From Streptomyces sp. man185 (GTDB lineage Bacteria > Actinomycetota > Actinomycetes > Streptomycetales > Streptomycetaceae), in contig NTHE01000036.1 of NCBI GenBank assembly GCA_002551355.1, positions 1 through 64,000 on the forward strand: DNA of 64,000 bases. Reading direction: 5' to 3'. Shown here piece after piece: positions 15,498-24,266 of this stretch. The translations under genes were made by a program, and so were the position numbers. The notes under the pieces are model-generated. The model was not told the origin of the DNA and searched no databases. It saw nothing but the letters and a program-made list of their open reading frames with translations. Every line of letters begins with the position of its first letter. Positions within the stretch are counted from its first letter, which is position 1.

Positions 15498-16223
15498 TCA
15501 CAGCTGGGCTCGGTACGTTCGGTCGCGGATCATCAGCGCGGCGCGTTTGTCGGGGAGATCCACTTCGGCGGAGAAGCGGAAACCGGCGCTGAGGAACGCG
15601 GATACGGAGGGGGTGTTGCGCAGGTCCGGCTCGGCGACGACCCGCCCGCACCGCGGGAGGTTGTCCAGGACGAGGTCGGCGACGGCGCGGAGCAGCGTGG
15701 TGCCGACGCCCCGGCCCCGGTTGTTCACGCCCCCGATGAGGAGGTGGAGGCCGGTGTCATGGGGGCGGGCGGGGTAGTGGCGGGCCAGGGGGTCGAGGTC
15801 GGCGCGGTAGATCTCCCAGTAGCTCATGGGCGTGCCGTCGAGGACGCCGAGACAGGGGATGCTGCGCCCGTCCCCTTCGAGCTGCGGCCCGATGTGGTCG
15901 GCGGTGACGGACTCGGGTCCGGCCAGCTCCCAGAAGGCGGCCACGGCGGGGTCGTTCATCCAGCGGCTGACGACGGGGAGATCGCGCTCCAGCCGGACCG
16001 GGAGGAGGGCGAACTCCCCCGCCTCCGTGGTCGCGGGCGGCCAGGTCCCCGGATCCCCCAGCAGCTCGCCGGGGGCGGAAGCGGGAGGCGACCCCGCGCT
16101 CCGCTCCTCGGCGATCAGGGCGAGCAGCTCCTCGGTGAGCTTCAGGTCGAGCGTGTCCTCGACTCCGGTGCTCCCGCCGTCGGGTGCGGCGCCGGATTCC
16201 GCTGAGGCGTCGGCGGGAGGCAC
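15498..16223 (-). CDS. GNAT acetyltransferase of the siderophore operon (IucB/AlcB-like)
   Basis: A 241-residue protein; I place the start at GTG 16223, preceded by GAGGAG. The open frame continues much further upstream, but there it is antisense-like shadow over the synthetase gene. Residues 1-70 are a variable Ser/Ala/Pro-rich tail. The acyltransferase domain follows with VVSRWMNDPAVAAFWELAG, PMSYWEIYRAD, the acetyl-CoA loop NNRGRGVGTTLLRA, and the typical C-terminus DLPDKRAALMIRDR. IucB/AlcB-type enzymes acylate a (hydroxyl)amine in siderophore assembly. It lies between the two NIS synthetase genes (gaps 83 and 60 bases). Confidence 0.88.
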   Translation of the reverse strand: MPPADASAESGAAPDGGSTGVEDTLDLKLTEELLALIAEERSAGSPPASAPGELLGDPGTWPPATTEAGEFALLPVRLERDLPVVSRWMNDPAVAAFWELAGPESVTADHIGPQLEGDGRSIPCLGVLDGTPMSYWEIYRADLDPLARHYPARPHDTGLHLLIGGVNNRGRGVGTTLLRAVADLVLDNLPRCGRVVAEPDLRNTPSVSAFLSAGFRFSAEVDLPDKRAALMIRDRTYRAQL

Positions 16224-16306
16224 GGTGGCGCTCTCCTCTCTGGACCGGGTGCGGTCGGTGAGCTTCTCCGGTGCGGGTGCAGTCGGAGTCTCTCTGGTGC
16301 GGAGGT

Positions 16307-18202
16307 TCAGCAGTGCAGCGGGTTGGCGATGGTGACGTACACGGACTGGGTGTCGACCGGTCCGACCAGCTCGTCGAGGCCGTGCAGCCGGGTCAGCAGG
16401 TTTGCCTTGCAGCGCAGTTGGCGGTTCTCCAGGAGATACGCGGGCAGGGGCGAGCCCAGTTCCGCGGCCTCGGTGAGGAAGTGGCGCAGGACGGTGAGGA
16501 GTTCCTGCTCGTCGGCCAGGCGCTGGGACCCGAACGCCCCGATCAGTCCGAGGACGTTGTTGATGCCGAGGTAGTAGGCGAACCGCTCGTCGGTGACCGG
16601 GTCGGAGACGAAGGTGTCGCTGATGGTGCCGATGCCGGGGAGCCGCCGTTCCAGCTCGTCGCGGCGGGAGTCGCGGAAGTAGTAGCCCTGGTTGTCCCGG
16701 TAGCGGCCGCCGACGGGCCAGCCGTCCGGGTCGAGGAGGACGAGGGTGTTCTGCTGGTGGGCTTCGAGAGCGACTCCGCCGTGGGCGTCGAGCCAGAGCA
16801 CGGGGCGCACGACGTGGTGCAGATAGCGCCGGAACCATTCGGCGGAGACGGCGGCGGCGGTGCGGCCGGTGCGGGCGACCAGACCGGAGACGACCTCCGC
16901 GAGCCGCGAGTGCATGCCGGGCCGCCCGGGCCGGGGGCGCTGCGCGGTGAGTCCGGCGATGCAGGCGGCGTCGTCGCCCGGGCCGAAGGGGTTGTGCCGG
17001 AGCATCACGTCGAGTCCCGTGACGGGTGTGCCCTCGGGGTCGTCGACGGCGAGCCAGGCGGGGTCCCTGACGATGTCGAAGCCGGGGTGCTCCCGCTGCC
17101 AGTGCTCGGCGAGCCCGGTCGACAGGAGGCGGTGGACCTCGACGCCCCGGTGCAGCTCCTTGCGGAGGTTCTCCCGGCGGGAGTTGGTGATGCGTACGCC
17201 GAGGGAGAGCTTGAGCATCACCCGCGCCCCGGGGCGGTGCACGGTGCGGATGGAGGAGGTGGGGTGCCAGTGCTCGCCGTGCGGGCCGAGGTCGTGGAGC
17301 AGACCGGTCTCGGCGAGGGCCCGGACCTGGGGGCGGTGGAGCAGGTCGGCGGCCTGCCAGGGGTGCACGGGGACGGCGACGGTGCCGGGGGGCAGGCGCA
17401 GCCCTTCGGCGTGCGGGGCGAGCAGTTCCTCGGCGGTGGCCGGACCGCCCTCGGTCCACGCGGAGTCGGTGGCGGTCAGCGACCGGTCGACGGCGAACCA
17501 GTGGAGCGGGAAGGAGCCGTGGAGCTCCGGCGAATAGCGGCGGGACTCCGATTCCGAGAGGCCTTCGCGGCTCTTGGGCGTGGGGTGGAGGGGGTGGCCG
17601 AGCAGCAGGGACTGTTCGGCGGTGAGGAAGAGGTCGGCCTCGGCGGGGTCGGCCGGGCTGCGCCGGCGCTGCTCGATGAAGCCGGCGGTGTGGCGTACGG
17701 AGTCGGCGACCCGGCCGACCAGATCGCCCGAGCCGCTCCCGCCGCCCTCGCGGCCGATGAGGACGGCGACGGTGGCGGCGTCGGCGGGCGGGGCGTCGGC
17801 GGGGGCGTTCTCCAGGACGGGTGCGCCGAAGCGGTGGGCCCCGGTGGCGGACCAGTAGTGCACGGGAACGAGGAGGGCGGTGCCGCTGGCGGGGAAGGCG
17901 ATACGCAGGGTGTCGCCGTCGGGGCGGGGCAGGTCGGTCTCCCGGCTCCAGCAGCGCAGCAGGCTCTCCGTGCCCGCCGCGTCGGCGGCCCGCAGCGGGT
18001 CCGGGTCGTCGAGGGCGTCGGGCCTCGGACCTTGATCCACCAGGTCCGGACCGGGCGCGTACGCGGCGGCGTTGGGATCACGCGGGGTTTTCTGGCGGGG
18101 CACGGTCGTCGCCTCGACCGTGCCGGGGGCGGCCGGTCCGTCCTGCCCTCGGTGCTGGGGGGTACCGGGGCCGTCGGCCTCGGACGCGGGGGTGGGGTTC
18201 AC
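16307..18202 (-). CDS. IucA/IucC family NRPS-independent siderophore synthetase (copy 2)
   Basis: A 631-residue NIS synthetase, only distantly similar to copy 1. Start GTG at 18202, with AAGGAAG upstream. The N-terminal ~60 residues are Pro/Ala-rich and variable. Recognisable blocks are LLGHPLHPTPKSREGLS near residue 222, VPVHPWQAADLL near 285, RTVHRPGARVMLKLSLGVRITNSRREN (written here only as family-typical block near 325), and LEAHQQNTLVLLD near 470 with RDNQGYYFRDS after it. Two different synthetases imply two condensation steps. It follows the aminotransferase gene by 28 bases. Confidence 0.92.
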   Translation of the reverse strand: MNPTPASEADGPGTPQHRGQDGPAAPGTVEATTVPRQKTPRDPNAAAYAPGPDLVDQGPRPDALDDPDPLRAADAAGTESLLRCWSRETDLPRPDGDTLRIAFPASGTALLVPVHYWSATGAHRFGAPVLENAPADAPPADAATVAVLIGREGGGSGSGDLVGRVADSVRHTAGFIEQRRRSPADPAEADLFLTAEQSLLLGHPLHPTPKSREGLSESESRRYSPELHGSFPLHWFAVDRSLTATDSAWTEGGPATAEELLAPHAEGLRLPPGTVAVPVHPWQAADLLHRPQVRALAETGLLHDLGPHGEHWHPTSSIRTVHRPGARVMLKLSLGVRITNSRRENLRKELHRGVEVHRLLSTGLAEHWQREHPGFDIVRDPAWLAVDDPEGTPVTGLDVMLRHNPFGPGDDAACIAGLTAQRPRPGRPGMHSRLAEVVSGLVARTGRTAAAVSAEWFRRYLHHVVRPVLWLDAHGGVALEAHQQNTLVLLDPDGWPVGGRYRDNQGYYFRDSRRDELERRLPGIGTISDTFVSDPVTDERFAYYLGINNVLGLIGAFGSQRLADEQELLTVLRHFLTEAAELGSPLPAYLLENRQLRCKANLLTRLHGLDELVGPVDTQSVYVTIANPLHC

Positions 18203-18230
18203 GGCGTTCTTCCTTGTGGGGATTCCGGGG

Positions 18231-19625
18231 TCAGGTGGTCGGCCCGGCGGTGGTCCGACGGTGCGGGGAGCGTGTCGCGGCTGCCAGCGCGTCGGCGAGA
18301 CGGTCGACGACGGCGTTCGCCTGTTCGTCGGTGAGGGTGAGGGGCGGCAGGAGGCGGACCACGGCGCCGTGCCGGCCGCCCAGTTCGACGATGAGGCCGC
18401 GCCGAAGGCATTCCTGCTGGACGGCGAGGGCGAGTGCCGGGTCGGGCGGCGGGGCCGGGGTGTCGTCGCCGGCTTCGGCGGGCAGGGGCGCGCTCTCGGG
18501 ATCCACCAGCTCCAGGCCGATCATCAGTCCACGCCCCCGTACGTCACCGATTCCCGGGTGGTGCGCCCGCAGTTCCCTCAGGCGGGCGAGCATCCGGGCC
18601 CCCAGGACCGCCGCGCGGTCCGCCAGTTGATTCTCCCTGACGTACGCGAGCGTGGCCGCGCCCGCCGCCATGGCGAGCTGGTTGCCACGAAACGTACCCG
18701 CGTGCGCGCCCGGCTGCCAAAGATCCAGCTCAGCGCGGTAGACGATCACGGCGAGGGGCAGGGAGCCGCCGATCGCCTTGGAGAGCACCATGACGTCGGG
18801 GACGATTCCGCTGTGCTCGACGGCCCAGAAGGCACCGGTCCTGCCGACCCCGGTCTGCACCTCGTCGGCGATGAGCGGGATGGACCGTTCCCCGGTGATC
18901 CGGCGCATCCGGCGCAGCCAGGCGTCCGGGGCGGGGTTGACGCCGCCCTCGCCCTGGACCGGCTCCACGATCATCCCGGCCGGGGCCGGCACTCCGCCCT
19001 TGCGGTCGTCCAGCAGGTGTTCGGTCCAGCGGGCGGCGAGCGCGGCGCCGTGCTCGCCGCCGGTCCCGAACGGGCAGCGGTAGTCCTGCGGGAAGGGGAG
19101 CCGGGTCACTCGTACGTCGGTCGCGCCGCCGGAGGCCTCCAGGGCTCCGGCGGTCATGCCGTGGTACGCGCCGGTGAAGGTCAGCAGGCCGGATCGCCCG
19201 GTCGCGGCGCGGACCAGTTTGAACGCGGCCTCGACGGCGTCCGTGCCGGCGGGACCGCAGAACTGGATGCGGGCGTTGTCGGCGAACTGCCGGGGCAGGG
19301 TGGCGAACAGCTCGGTGGTGAACGCGTCCTTGACCGGGGTGGCGAGGTCCAGCACATGCAGGGGGGCGCCGGAGTCGATGACCTTGCGGATGGCTTCGAG
19401 CACGACGGGGTGGTTGTGGCCGAGCGCCAGGGTGCCCGCGCCGGACAGGCAGTCCAGATAGCGCCGTCCGTCCGCGCCCTCGATGGTGAGCCCGCGGGCG
19501 CGCACCGGGACGATCGGCAGGGACCGTGCGTAGGTGCGGGCCGCCGATTCGCGCAGGGACTGGCGGCGCAGGATGCCTTCGTGTGCGGAGGGCGGCGCCA
19601 CCGGAGCGGGTTCGGTCACGGACAC
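18231..19625 (-). CDS. diaminobutyrate-2-oxoglutarate transaminase family protein
   Basis: A 464-residue class III PLP aminotransferase. I place the start at GTG 19625 (VSVTEPAP), 10 bases after a strong AGGAGG. YLDCLSGAGTLALGHNHP near residue 75, GPAGTDAVEAAFKL near 130, GAYHGMTAG near 165 and VLSKAIGGSLP (PLP lysine) near 310 place it with the EctB/Dat/RhbA group, which makes L-2,4-diaminobutyrate from aspartate semialdehyde and glutamate. It has no ectA or ectC neighbours and heads the NIS synthetase operon, so it probably supplies the diamine building block. No separate decarboxylase gene is present nearby. Confidence 0.9.
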   Translation of the reverse strand: MSVTEPAPVAPPSAHEGILRRQSLRESAARTYARSLPIVPVRARGLTIEGADGRRYLDCLSGAGTLALGHNHPVVLEAIRKVIDSGAPLHVLDLATPVKDAFTTELFATLPRQFADNARIQFCGPAGTDAVEAAFKLVRAATGRSGLLTFTGAYHGMTAGALEASGGATDVRVTRLPFPQDYRCPFGTGGEHGAALAARWTEHLLDDRKGGVPAPAGMIVEPVQGEGGVNPAPDAWLRRMRRITGERSIPLIADEVQTGVGRTGAFWAVEHSGIVPDVMVLSKAIGGSLPLAVIVYRAELDLWQPGAHAGTFRGNQLAMAAGAATLAYVRENQLADRAAVLGARMLARLRELRAHHPGIGDVRGRGLMIGLELVDPESAPLPAEAGDDTPAPPPDPALALAVQQECLRRGLIVELGGRHGAVVRLLPPLTLTDEQANAVVDRLADALAAATRSPHRRTTAGPTT

Positions 19626-19926
19626 GGCTCTTGATCCTCCTGCGGTAACAGTTGCGTTGCACGTCGGTACGTTTTCGCGCGGACGCACCGAGGCCGTGAA
19701 CGCTGTCCTGGTGTCCCCCGTACGTACCAACGACGCCGACCGCGATGGATCACGGGTAAATCGGAACATCCTCGCGGCGACGGAACCGCGGACCTGCCGC
19801 GTACCGTCACCATCGGCACCGGCATAGTGGGGGCCGCACCGCGGCGCGGAAGCACCTGCTCCGGCGCCCGAAGTGTCCGCAATGCAGCACGAGTACCGAG
19901 TGACGAAGTCCCAGGGGGATCACGAG
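19626..19926. other. divergent promoter region of siderophore operon and protease gene
   Basis: About 300 bases between the divergent aminotransferase and protease starts. The ribosome binding sites of both genes (AGGAGG at about 19636-19641, AGGGGGAT at about 19912-19919) are clear. I looked for the DmdR/IdeR iron box (TTAGGTTAGGCTAACCTAA-like) and saw no convincing copy. There is no small gene and no terminator. Confidence 0.5.
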
Positions 19927-21150
19927 ATGCGACCCATTCGCCCGACCGATACCGCACGCCGCGGGAGGCGCGCACGGCGCATGCCCTCCACCGCGATCGC
20001 CGCGACGGCCGTCGCCGCCGTCCTGGCGCTCACCGCCACCGCGTGCGGTCCGGAGGAGGACAACGCGGGCTCCACGCCCAGCGCCTCGGCCGACCAGTCG
20101 TCCGACGGCAAGGTCACCATTCCGGACGATCTGAAGAACCGGCTCAAGGAGCACGGGATCGACCCCGACAAGTGGCGGGACGGGGAGTGGAAGAACTGGG
20201 ACAAGGACAAGTGGCTGCGTGAGGCCAAGGACTTCGTCAACCCGATCATCGACGGCCTGTGGGACCCGGACCGGATGCGGGAGGCCGACAAGCCCCCGGA
20301 GAACCCGGTCGACAACGACATCTCCGGCGACGACGGCGTGACGGACCCGACGCCGGCCCCGGTCCAGGCCGCCGGTGTCGCGACGCCGTACCACGACAAC
20401 GCCCCGGAGTCCGGGAAGCTGCTCTTCGACGGCCCGCAGGGCTCGATGGTCTGTTCCGCGACCGTGGTGAAGGACCCGGCGAACCCCGGCAAGTCCAACA
20501 TGGTGTGGACCGCCGGGCACTGTGTGCACGCGGGCAAGAAGGGCGGCTGGTACCGCAACATCGCCTTCGTCCCGGCGTACAACAACGACGGCCTGTCGCT
20601 GGCCGAGCTGGAGACCGCGCCCAAGGAGAAGATCGCTCCCTACGGTGTGTGGTGGGGCCAGTGGGCCCAGACCTCCGAGCAGTGGATCGAGCAGGGCGCC
20701 GCGGTCGGCGGCCAGGGCGCCCCGTACGACTTCGCGGTGCTGCACGTGACGCCGGAGAAGGGCGCGGGCGGCAAGTCGCTGGAGGAGACGGTCGGTTCGG
20801 CGCTGCCGGTCGAGTTCAACGCTCCGGCCGTGCCGGAGATCGCCGGCATGACGGCCACGGGGTACCCGGCCGCGCCGCCGTTCGACGGTCAGAAGCTGCT
20901 CCGGTGCGAGGACAAGCCGGGCCGGCTCTCCGTCTTCCAGGACCAGCCCACGATGTACCGCATCGGCTGCACGATGACCGGCGGTTCCTCCGGCGGCGGC
21001 TGGGTCGCGGCGGGTCAGGACGGCAAGCCCGCCCTGGTCTCGAACACCTCGATCGGCCCGGTCACGGCGGGCTGGCTGGCCGGTCCCCGGCTCGGCAAGG
21101 AGGCCGAGGGCATCTACCGCGCGGTGAGTGAGAAGTACGCGGGCCAGTAG
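19927..21150 (+). CDS. secreted trypsin-like serine peptidase, lipoprotein (paralogue 1)
   Basis: A 407-residue predicted secreted protease. Start ATG at 19927 behind AGGGGGAT. A basic N-terminus, hydrophobic core and ALTATAC at about residues 34-40 look like an actinobacterial lipoprotein signal. Next comes a helical, Trp-rich segment (HGIDPDKWRDGEWKNWDKD near residue 80) ending in NPIIDGLWDPDRM. The peptidase domain follows: catalytic His in WTAGHCVHAG near 200, Asp in PYDFAVLHVT near 268, and Ser in TGGSSGGGW near 360. It resembles V8/trypsin-like peptidases, likely acting outside the membrane. Paralogue 2 follows 202 bases downstream with the same layout. Confidence 0.88.
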   Translation: MRPIRPTDTARRGRRARRMPSTAIAATAVAAVLALTATACGPEEDNAGSTPSASADQSSDGKVTIPDDLKNRLKEHGIDPDKWRDGEWKNWDKDKWLREAKDFVNPIIDGLWDPDRMREADKPPENPVDNDISGDDGVTDPTPAPVQAAGVATPYHDNAPESGKLLFDGPQGSMVCSATVVKDPANPGKSNMVWTAGHCVHAGKKGGWYRNIAFVPAYNNDGLSLAELETAPKEKIAPYGVWWGQWAQTSEQWIEQGAAVGGQGAPYDFAVLHVTPEKGAGGKSLEETVGSALPVEFNAPAVPEIAGMTATGYPAAPPFDGQKLLRCEDKPGRLSVFQDQPTMYRIGCTMTGGSSGGGWVAAGQDGKPALVSNTSIGPVTAGWLAGPRLGKEAEGIYRAVSEKYAGQ

Positions 21151-21352
21151 CCCGCGCACACGGCCCATGGGGTCCGCGGCCCCCGGCAGGCGACTGCCGG
21201 GGGCCGCGTGCGACCGGCGGTCGGCTCCGCGATCGCACATGACAAGCACATGACAGAATGCACGACCGCGCAGGCGCGACGACGGCACATCCGCACGCGC
21301 CCCCGCGACTGCGCGCCACCGTACGACTCAGCTGTTCAGGGGGATTTCTTCC

Positions 21353-22525
21353 ATGCGATCGATACGTCCGCTGCTGGCCGCCACCGGCCTCGTCGCGGCG
21401 CTCACGCTGACGGCCACGGCCTGCGGTCCCGACGAGGAGGCCGCGGCCGCCAAGCCGTCGGCCACCGGCGGGGCGGCGGAGAAGGACCCCGCCGCCGGTC
21501 TTCCCGGTGATCTGGGCGACGCCCTGGAGAAGCACGGGGTGGATCCGGAGAAGTGGAAGGACGGCGAGTGGAAGAACTGGGACGAGGACGGCTGGCTCCG
21601 CACGGCCGAGGACTTCGTCAACCCGGTCATCGAGGGTCTGTGGAAGCCGGACCGGATGGCCTCGGCCGACGAGCCCGCCAAGACGATGGCGGCCGGTGAC
21701 CTCGCCGCCGGTCAGGACGTCAGCGACCCGGAGCCCGCGCCGGTGCGGGCCAAGCCGGAGAAGACCCCGTACCACCGGTACGCCGCCCCGGTCGGCAAGG
21801 TCTTCTTCGACTCGCCCGAGGGTTCCAAGGTCTGCTCGGGCACAGTCGTGAAGGACCCGGAGAACCCCGGTAGGTCCAACCTCGTGTGGACCGCCGGACA
21901 CTGCGTGCACGCGGGCGCGGGCGGCGGCTGGTACCGCAACATCGTCTTCGTGCCGTCCTACAACGACCAGGGCAGGAGCGCGGCGCAGCTGCGGACCGCG
22001 CAGCCGCAGGAAGTCGCCCCGTACGGCACCTACTGGGCTGACTGGGCCACGTCCTCCGGCGAGTGGATCTCCGGCGGCGGCCCGACGGGCGGAGCGGGCG
22101 CGCCGTACGACTACGCGGTGCTGCACGTGAAGCCTTCGAGCGGCACGAAGTCGCTGGAGGAGACGGTGGGCAACGCGCTGCCGGTCTCCTTCGACGCTCC
22201 GGAGATCCAGCAGATCAGCGGCATGGGCGCCTGGGGCTACCCGGCCGGTCCGCCGTACGACGGTCTGCTGATGCACCAGTGCGTCGACCGTCCCGGCCGG
22301 CTCTCGATCGCACCGGGAACCCCGACCATGTACCGGATCGGCTGCACCATGACGGGCGGCTCCTCCGGCGGCGGCTGGTTCGTCGCCGGGCCCGACGGCA
22401 AGTCGATGCTGGTCTCCAACACCTCGATCGGCCCGGTCACTTCGGGCTGGCTGGCCGGGCCCCGGCTCGGTGAGGACGCCAGGCGCACCTTCACGACGAT
22501 GAGCGACAAGTTCGCCGGGCAGTAG
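21353..22525 (+). CDS. secreted trypsin-like serine peptidase, lipoprotein (paralogue 2)
   Basis: A 390-residue tandem paralogue of the upstream protease. Start ATG at 21353; the same CAGGGGGAT ribosome binding sequence precedes both genes. Lipoprotein-type signal ends in LTLTATAC near residue 24. The shared Trp-rich segment is HGVDPEKWKDGEWKNWDED, then NPVIEGLWKPDRM. Catalytic residues are in WTAGHCVHAG, YDYAVLHVKP and TGGSSGGGW. The two proteins differ most in the linker just before the peptidase domain and in surface loops (paralogue 1 has an acidic KAPKEK-like loop that paralogue 2 replaces). A 50-base perfect palindrome ends the unit. Confidence 0.88.
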   Translation: MRSIRPLLAATGLVAALTLTATACGPDEEAAAAKPSATGGAAEKDPAAGLPGDLGDALEKHGVDPEKWKDGEWKNWDEDGWLRTAEDFVNPVIEGLWKPDRMASADEPAKTMAAGDLAAGQDVSDPEPAPVRAKPEKTPYHRYAAPVGKVFFDSPEGSKVCSGTVVKDPENPGRSNLVWTAGHCVHAGAGGGWYRNIVFVPSYNDQGRSAAQLRTAQPQEVAPYGTYWADWATSSGEWISGGGPTGGAGAPYDYAVLHVKPSSGTKSLEETVGNALPVSFDAPEIQQISGMGAWGYPAGPPYDGLLMHQCVDRPGRLSIAPGTPTMYRIGCTMTGGSSGGGWFVAGPDGKSMLVSNTSIGPVTSGWLAGPRLGEDARRTFTTMSDKFAGQ

Positions 22526-22544
22526 TCCCGGGCGGCGGAAGTAC

Positions 22545-22594
22545 GCCGAAGGCCCGGCCCCCACTCTCCGGAGAGTGGGGGCCGGGCCTTCGGC
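22545..22594. terminator. 50-base perfect palindromic terminator
   Basis: Bases 22545-22569 are the exact reverse complement of 22570-22594, giving a 25-base-pair hairpin with essentially no spacer and centre ctccggag. It lies between the convergent protease and hflX genes, 19 and 21 bases from their stops, and should stop transcription in both directions. Confidence 0.88.
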
Positions 22595-22615
22595 TGTCGT
22601 ACGGTCCTGCGGCCG

Positions 22616-24136
22616 TCAGTGCGCGGCGGGGACGAAGGTCCCGAGCTCCGCGGCCAGCTCCTCGTGGACCTGGGCCTTGAGCAGGGTGCCCTCGGCGGTG
22701 TGCTCCTCGGAGAGCACCTCGCCCTCGGCGTGCACCCGGGAGACCAGAGCCCCCTGGATGTACGGCACGAGCACCTCGATCTCGACGGACGGACGGGGCA
22801 GCTCGGCGTCGATGAGCGCAAGCAGCTCGTCGATGCCGGCGCCGGTCCTGGCCGAGACCGTGATGGCGTACTTCTCGTTGCGCAGCAGGCGCTGGAGGAC
22901 CAGGGGGTCCGCCGCGTCCGCCTTGTTGATCACGACGATCTCGCGTACGTTCACCGCGCCGACGTCCCGGATCACCTCGCGCACCGCGGCGAGCTGCTCC
23001 TCCGGCACCGGGTGGGAGCCGTCCACCACGTGGAGGATGAGATCGGACTCGCCGACCTCCTCCATGGTGGAGCGGAACGCCTCGACGAGGTGGTGCGGCA
23101 GATGCCGGACGAACCCGACGGTGTCGGCCAGGGTGTAGATGCGGCCGCTCGGCGTCTCGGCCCGGCGGACGGTCGGGTCCAGCGTGGCGAACAGGGCGTT
23201 CTCCACCAGGACACCGGCCCCGGTCAGGCGGTTGAGCAGCGAGGACTTGCCGGCGTTGGTGTATCCGGCGATGGCGACGGAGGGCACCTTGTTGCGCTTG
23301 CGCTCCTGCCGCTTGATCTCGCGGCCGGTCTTCATCTCCGCGATCTCCCGGCGCATCTTCGCCATCTTCTCGCGGATCCGTCGCCGGTCCGTCTCGATCT
23401 TGGTCTCACCGGGACCACGGGTGGCCATGCCGCCACCGCCGCTGGAACCGCCGCCGCCCATCTGACGGGAGAGCGACTGACCCCAGCCGCGCAGCCTGGG
23501 CAGCATGTACTGCATCTGGGCCAGCGAGACCTGCGCCTTGCCCTCTCGGGACTTGGCGTGCTGGGCGAAGATGTCGAGGATCAGGGCGGTCCGGTCGACC
23601 ACCTTCACCTTGACGACGTCTTCCAGGTGGATCAGCTGGCCGGGGCTCAGCTCACCGTCGCAGACGACGGTGTCGGCACCGGATTCGAGCACGATGTCGC
23701 GCAGCTCCAGCGCCTTGCCCGAGCCGATGTAGGTGGCCGGGTCGGGCTTGTCGCGCCGCTGGTACACCGCGTCCAGCACCTGCGCGCCCGCCGTCTCGGC
23801 GAGTGCGGCGAGCTCCGCGAGGGAGATCTCCGCGTCGTGCACCGTCCCCGAGGTCCAGACACCCACCAGCACCACGCGCTCCAGGCGCAGCTGGCGGTAC
23901 TCGACCTCGGTGACGTCCTCGAGCTCGGTGGAGAGACCGGCCACGCGTCGCAGCGCGGCACGCTCGGAGCGGTCGAGCTGCTGGCCGTCGCGTGCTCCGT
24001 CGATCTCGTGGCTCCAGGCGACGTCCTCTTCCATCAGGGCGTCCGCCCGGCGGGCCTCGGTGAGGCTCTCGGTGGTGTTCTCCGTGGCGCTCTGCGCGTC
24101 CTGCGCGTCCTGGGGAAGGGAAGAAGAGGAGGTCAT
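22616..24136 (-). CDS. hflX: GTPase HflX
   Basis: A 506-residue HflX, a GTPase that binds the 50S subunit and splits or rescues stalled ribosomes. The N-terminal nucleotide-binding domain covers ~80-250, with the family's glycine stretch (QMGGGGSSGGGGMATRGPGE split around residues 225-245) leading into TDRRRIREK. G motifs are GYTNAGKSSLLN (G1), DPTVRR (G2), DTVGFVRHLP (G3) and NKADAADP (G4). It is longer at the N-terminus than E. coli HflX (~430 residues). The start ATG at 24136 has AAGGAT upstream. Confidence 0.96.
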   Translation of the reverse strand: MTSSSSLPQDAQDAQSATENTTESLTEARRADALMEEDVAWSHEIDGARDGQQLDRSERAALRRVAGLSTELEDVTEVEYRQLRLERVVLVGVWTSGTVHDAEISLAELAALAETAGAQVLDAVYQRRDKPDPATYIGSGKALELRDIVLESGADTVVCDGELSPGQLIHLEDVVKVKVVDRTALILDIFAQHAKSREGKAQVSLAQMQYMLPRLRGWGQSLSRQMGGGGSSGGGGMATRGPGETKIETDRRRIREKMAKMRREIAEMKTGREIKRQERKRNKVPSVAIAGYTNAGKSSLLNRLTGAGVLVENALFATLDPTVRRAETPSGRIYTLADTVGFVRHLPHHLVEAFRSTMEEVGESDLILHVVDGSHPVPEEQLAAVREVIRDVGAVNVREIVVINKADAADPLVLQRLLRNEKYAITVSARTGAGIDELLALIDAELPRPSVEIEVLVPYIQGALVSRVHAEGEVLSEEHTAEGTLLKAQVHEELAAELGTFVPAAH

Positions 24137-24266
24137 TGGATCCTTACGTCGATAGAAGTCTTTACGTCAGTCACAACGTGTGATCTTCCCGGATGATTCC
24201 CTTCGGGGAACTCCGGGCGGTCCGCCGCGCCGACGCGTCGATAGTGGCACGGCCCCGCCGGGCCCG

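Noticed and set aside
18231..19625. Ectoine biosynthesis aminotransferase (ectB)
   Set aside because: The protein family fits, but no ectA, ectC or ectD is adjacent and the operon contains siderophore synthetases, so a siderophore precursor role is more likely.
19626..19926. Iron box (DmdR/IdeR) for the siderophore operon
   Set aside because: No TTAGGTTAGGCTAACCTAA-like palindrome could be seen; the few AT-rich spots do not match even half of it.
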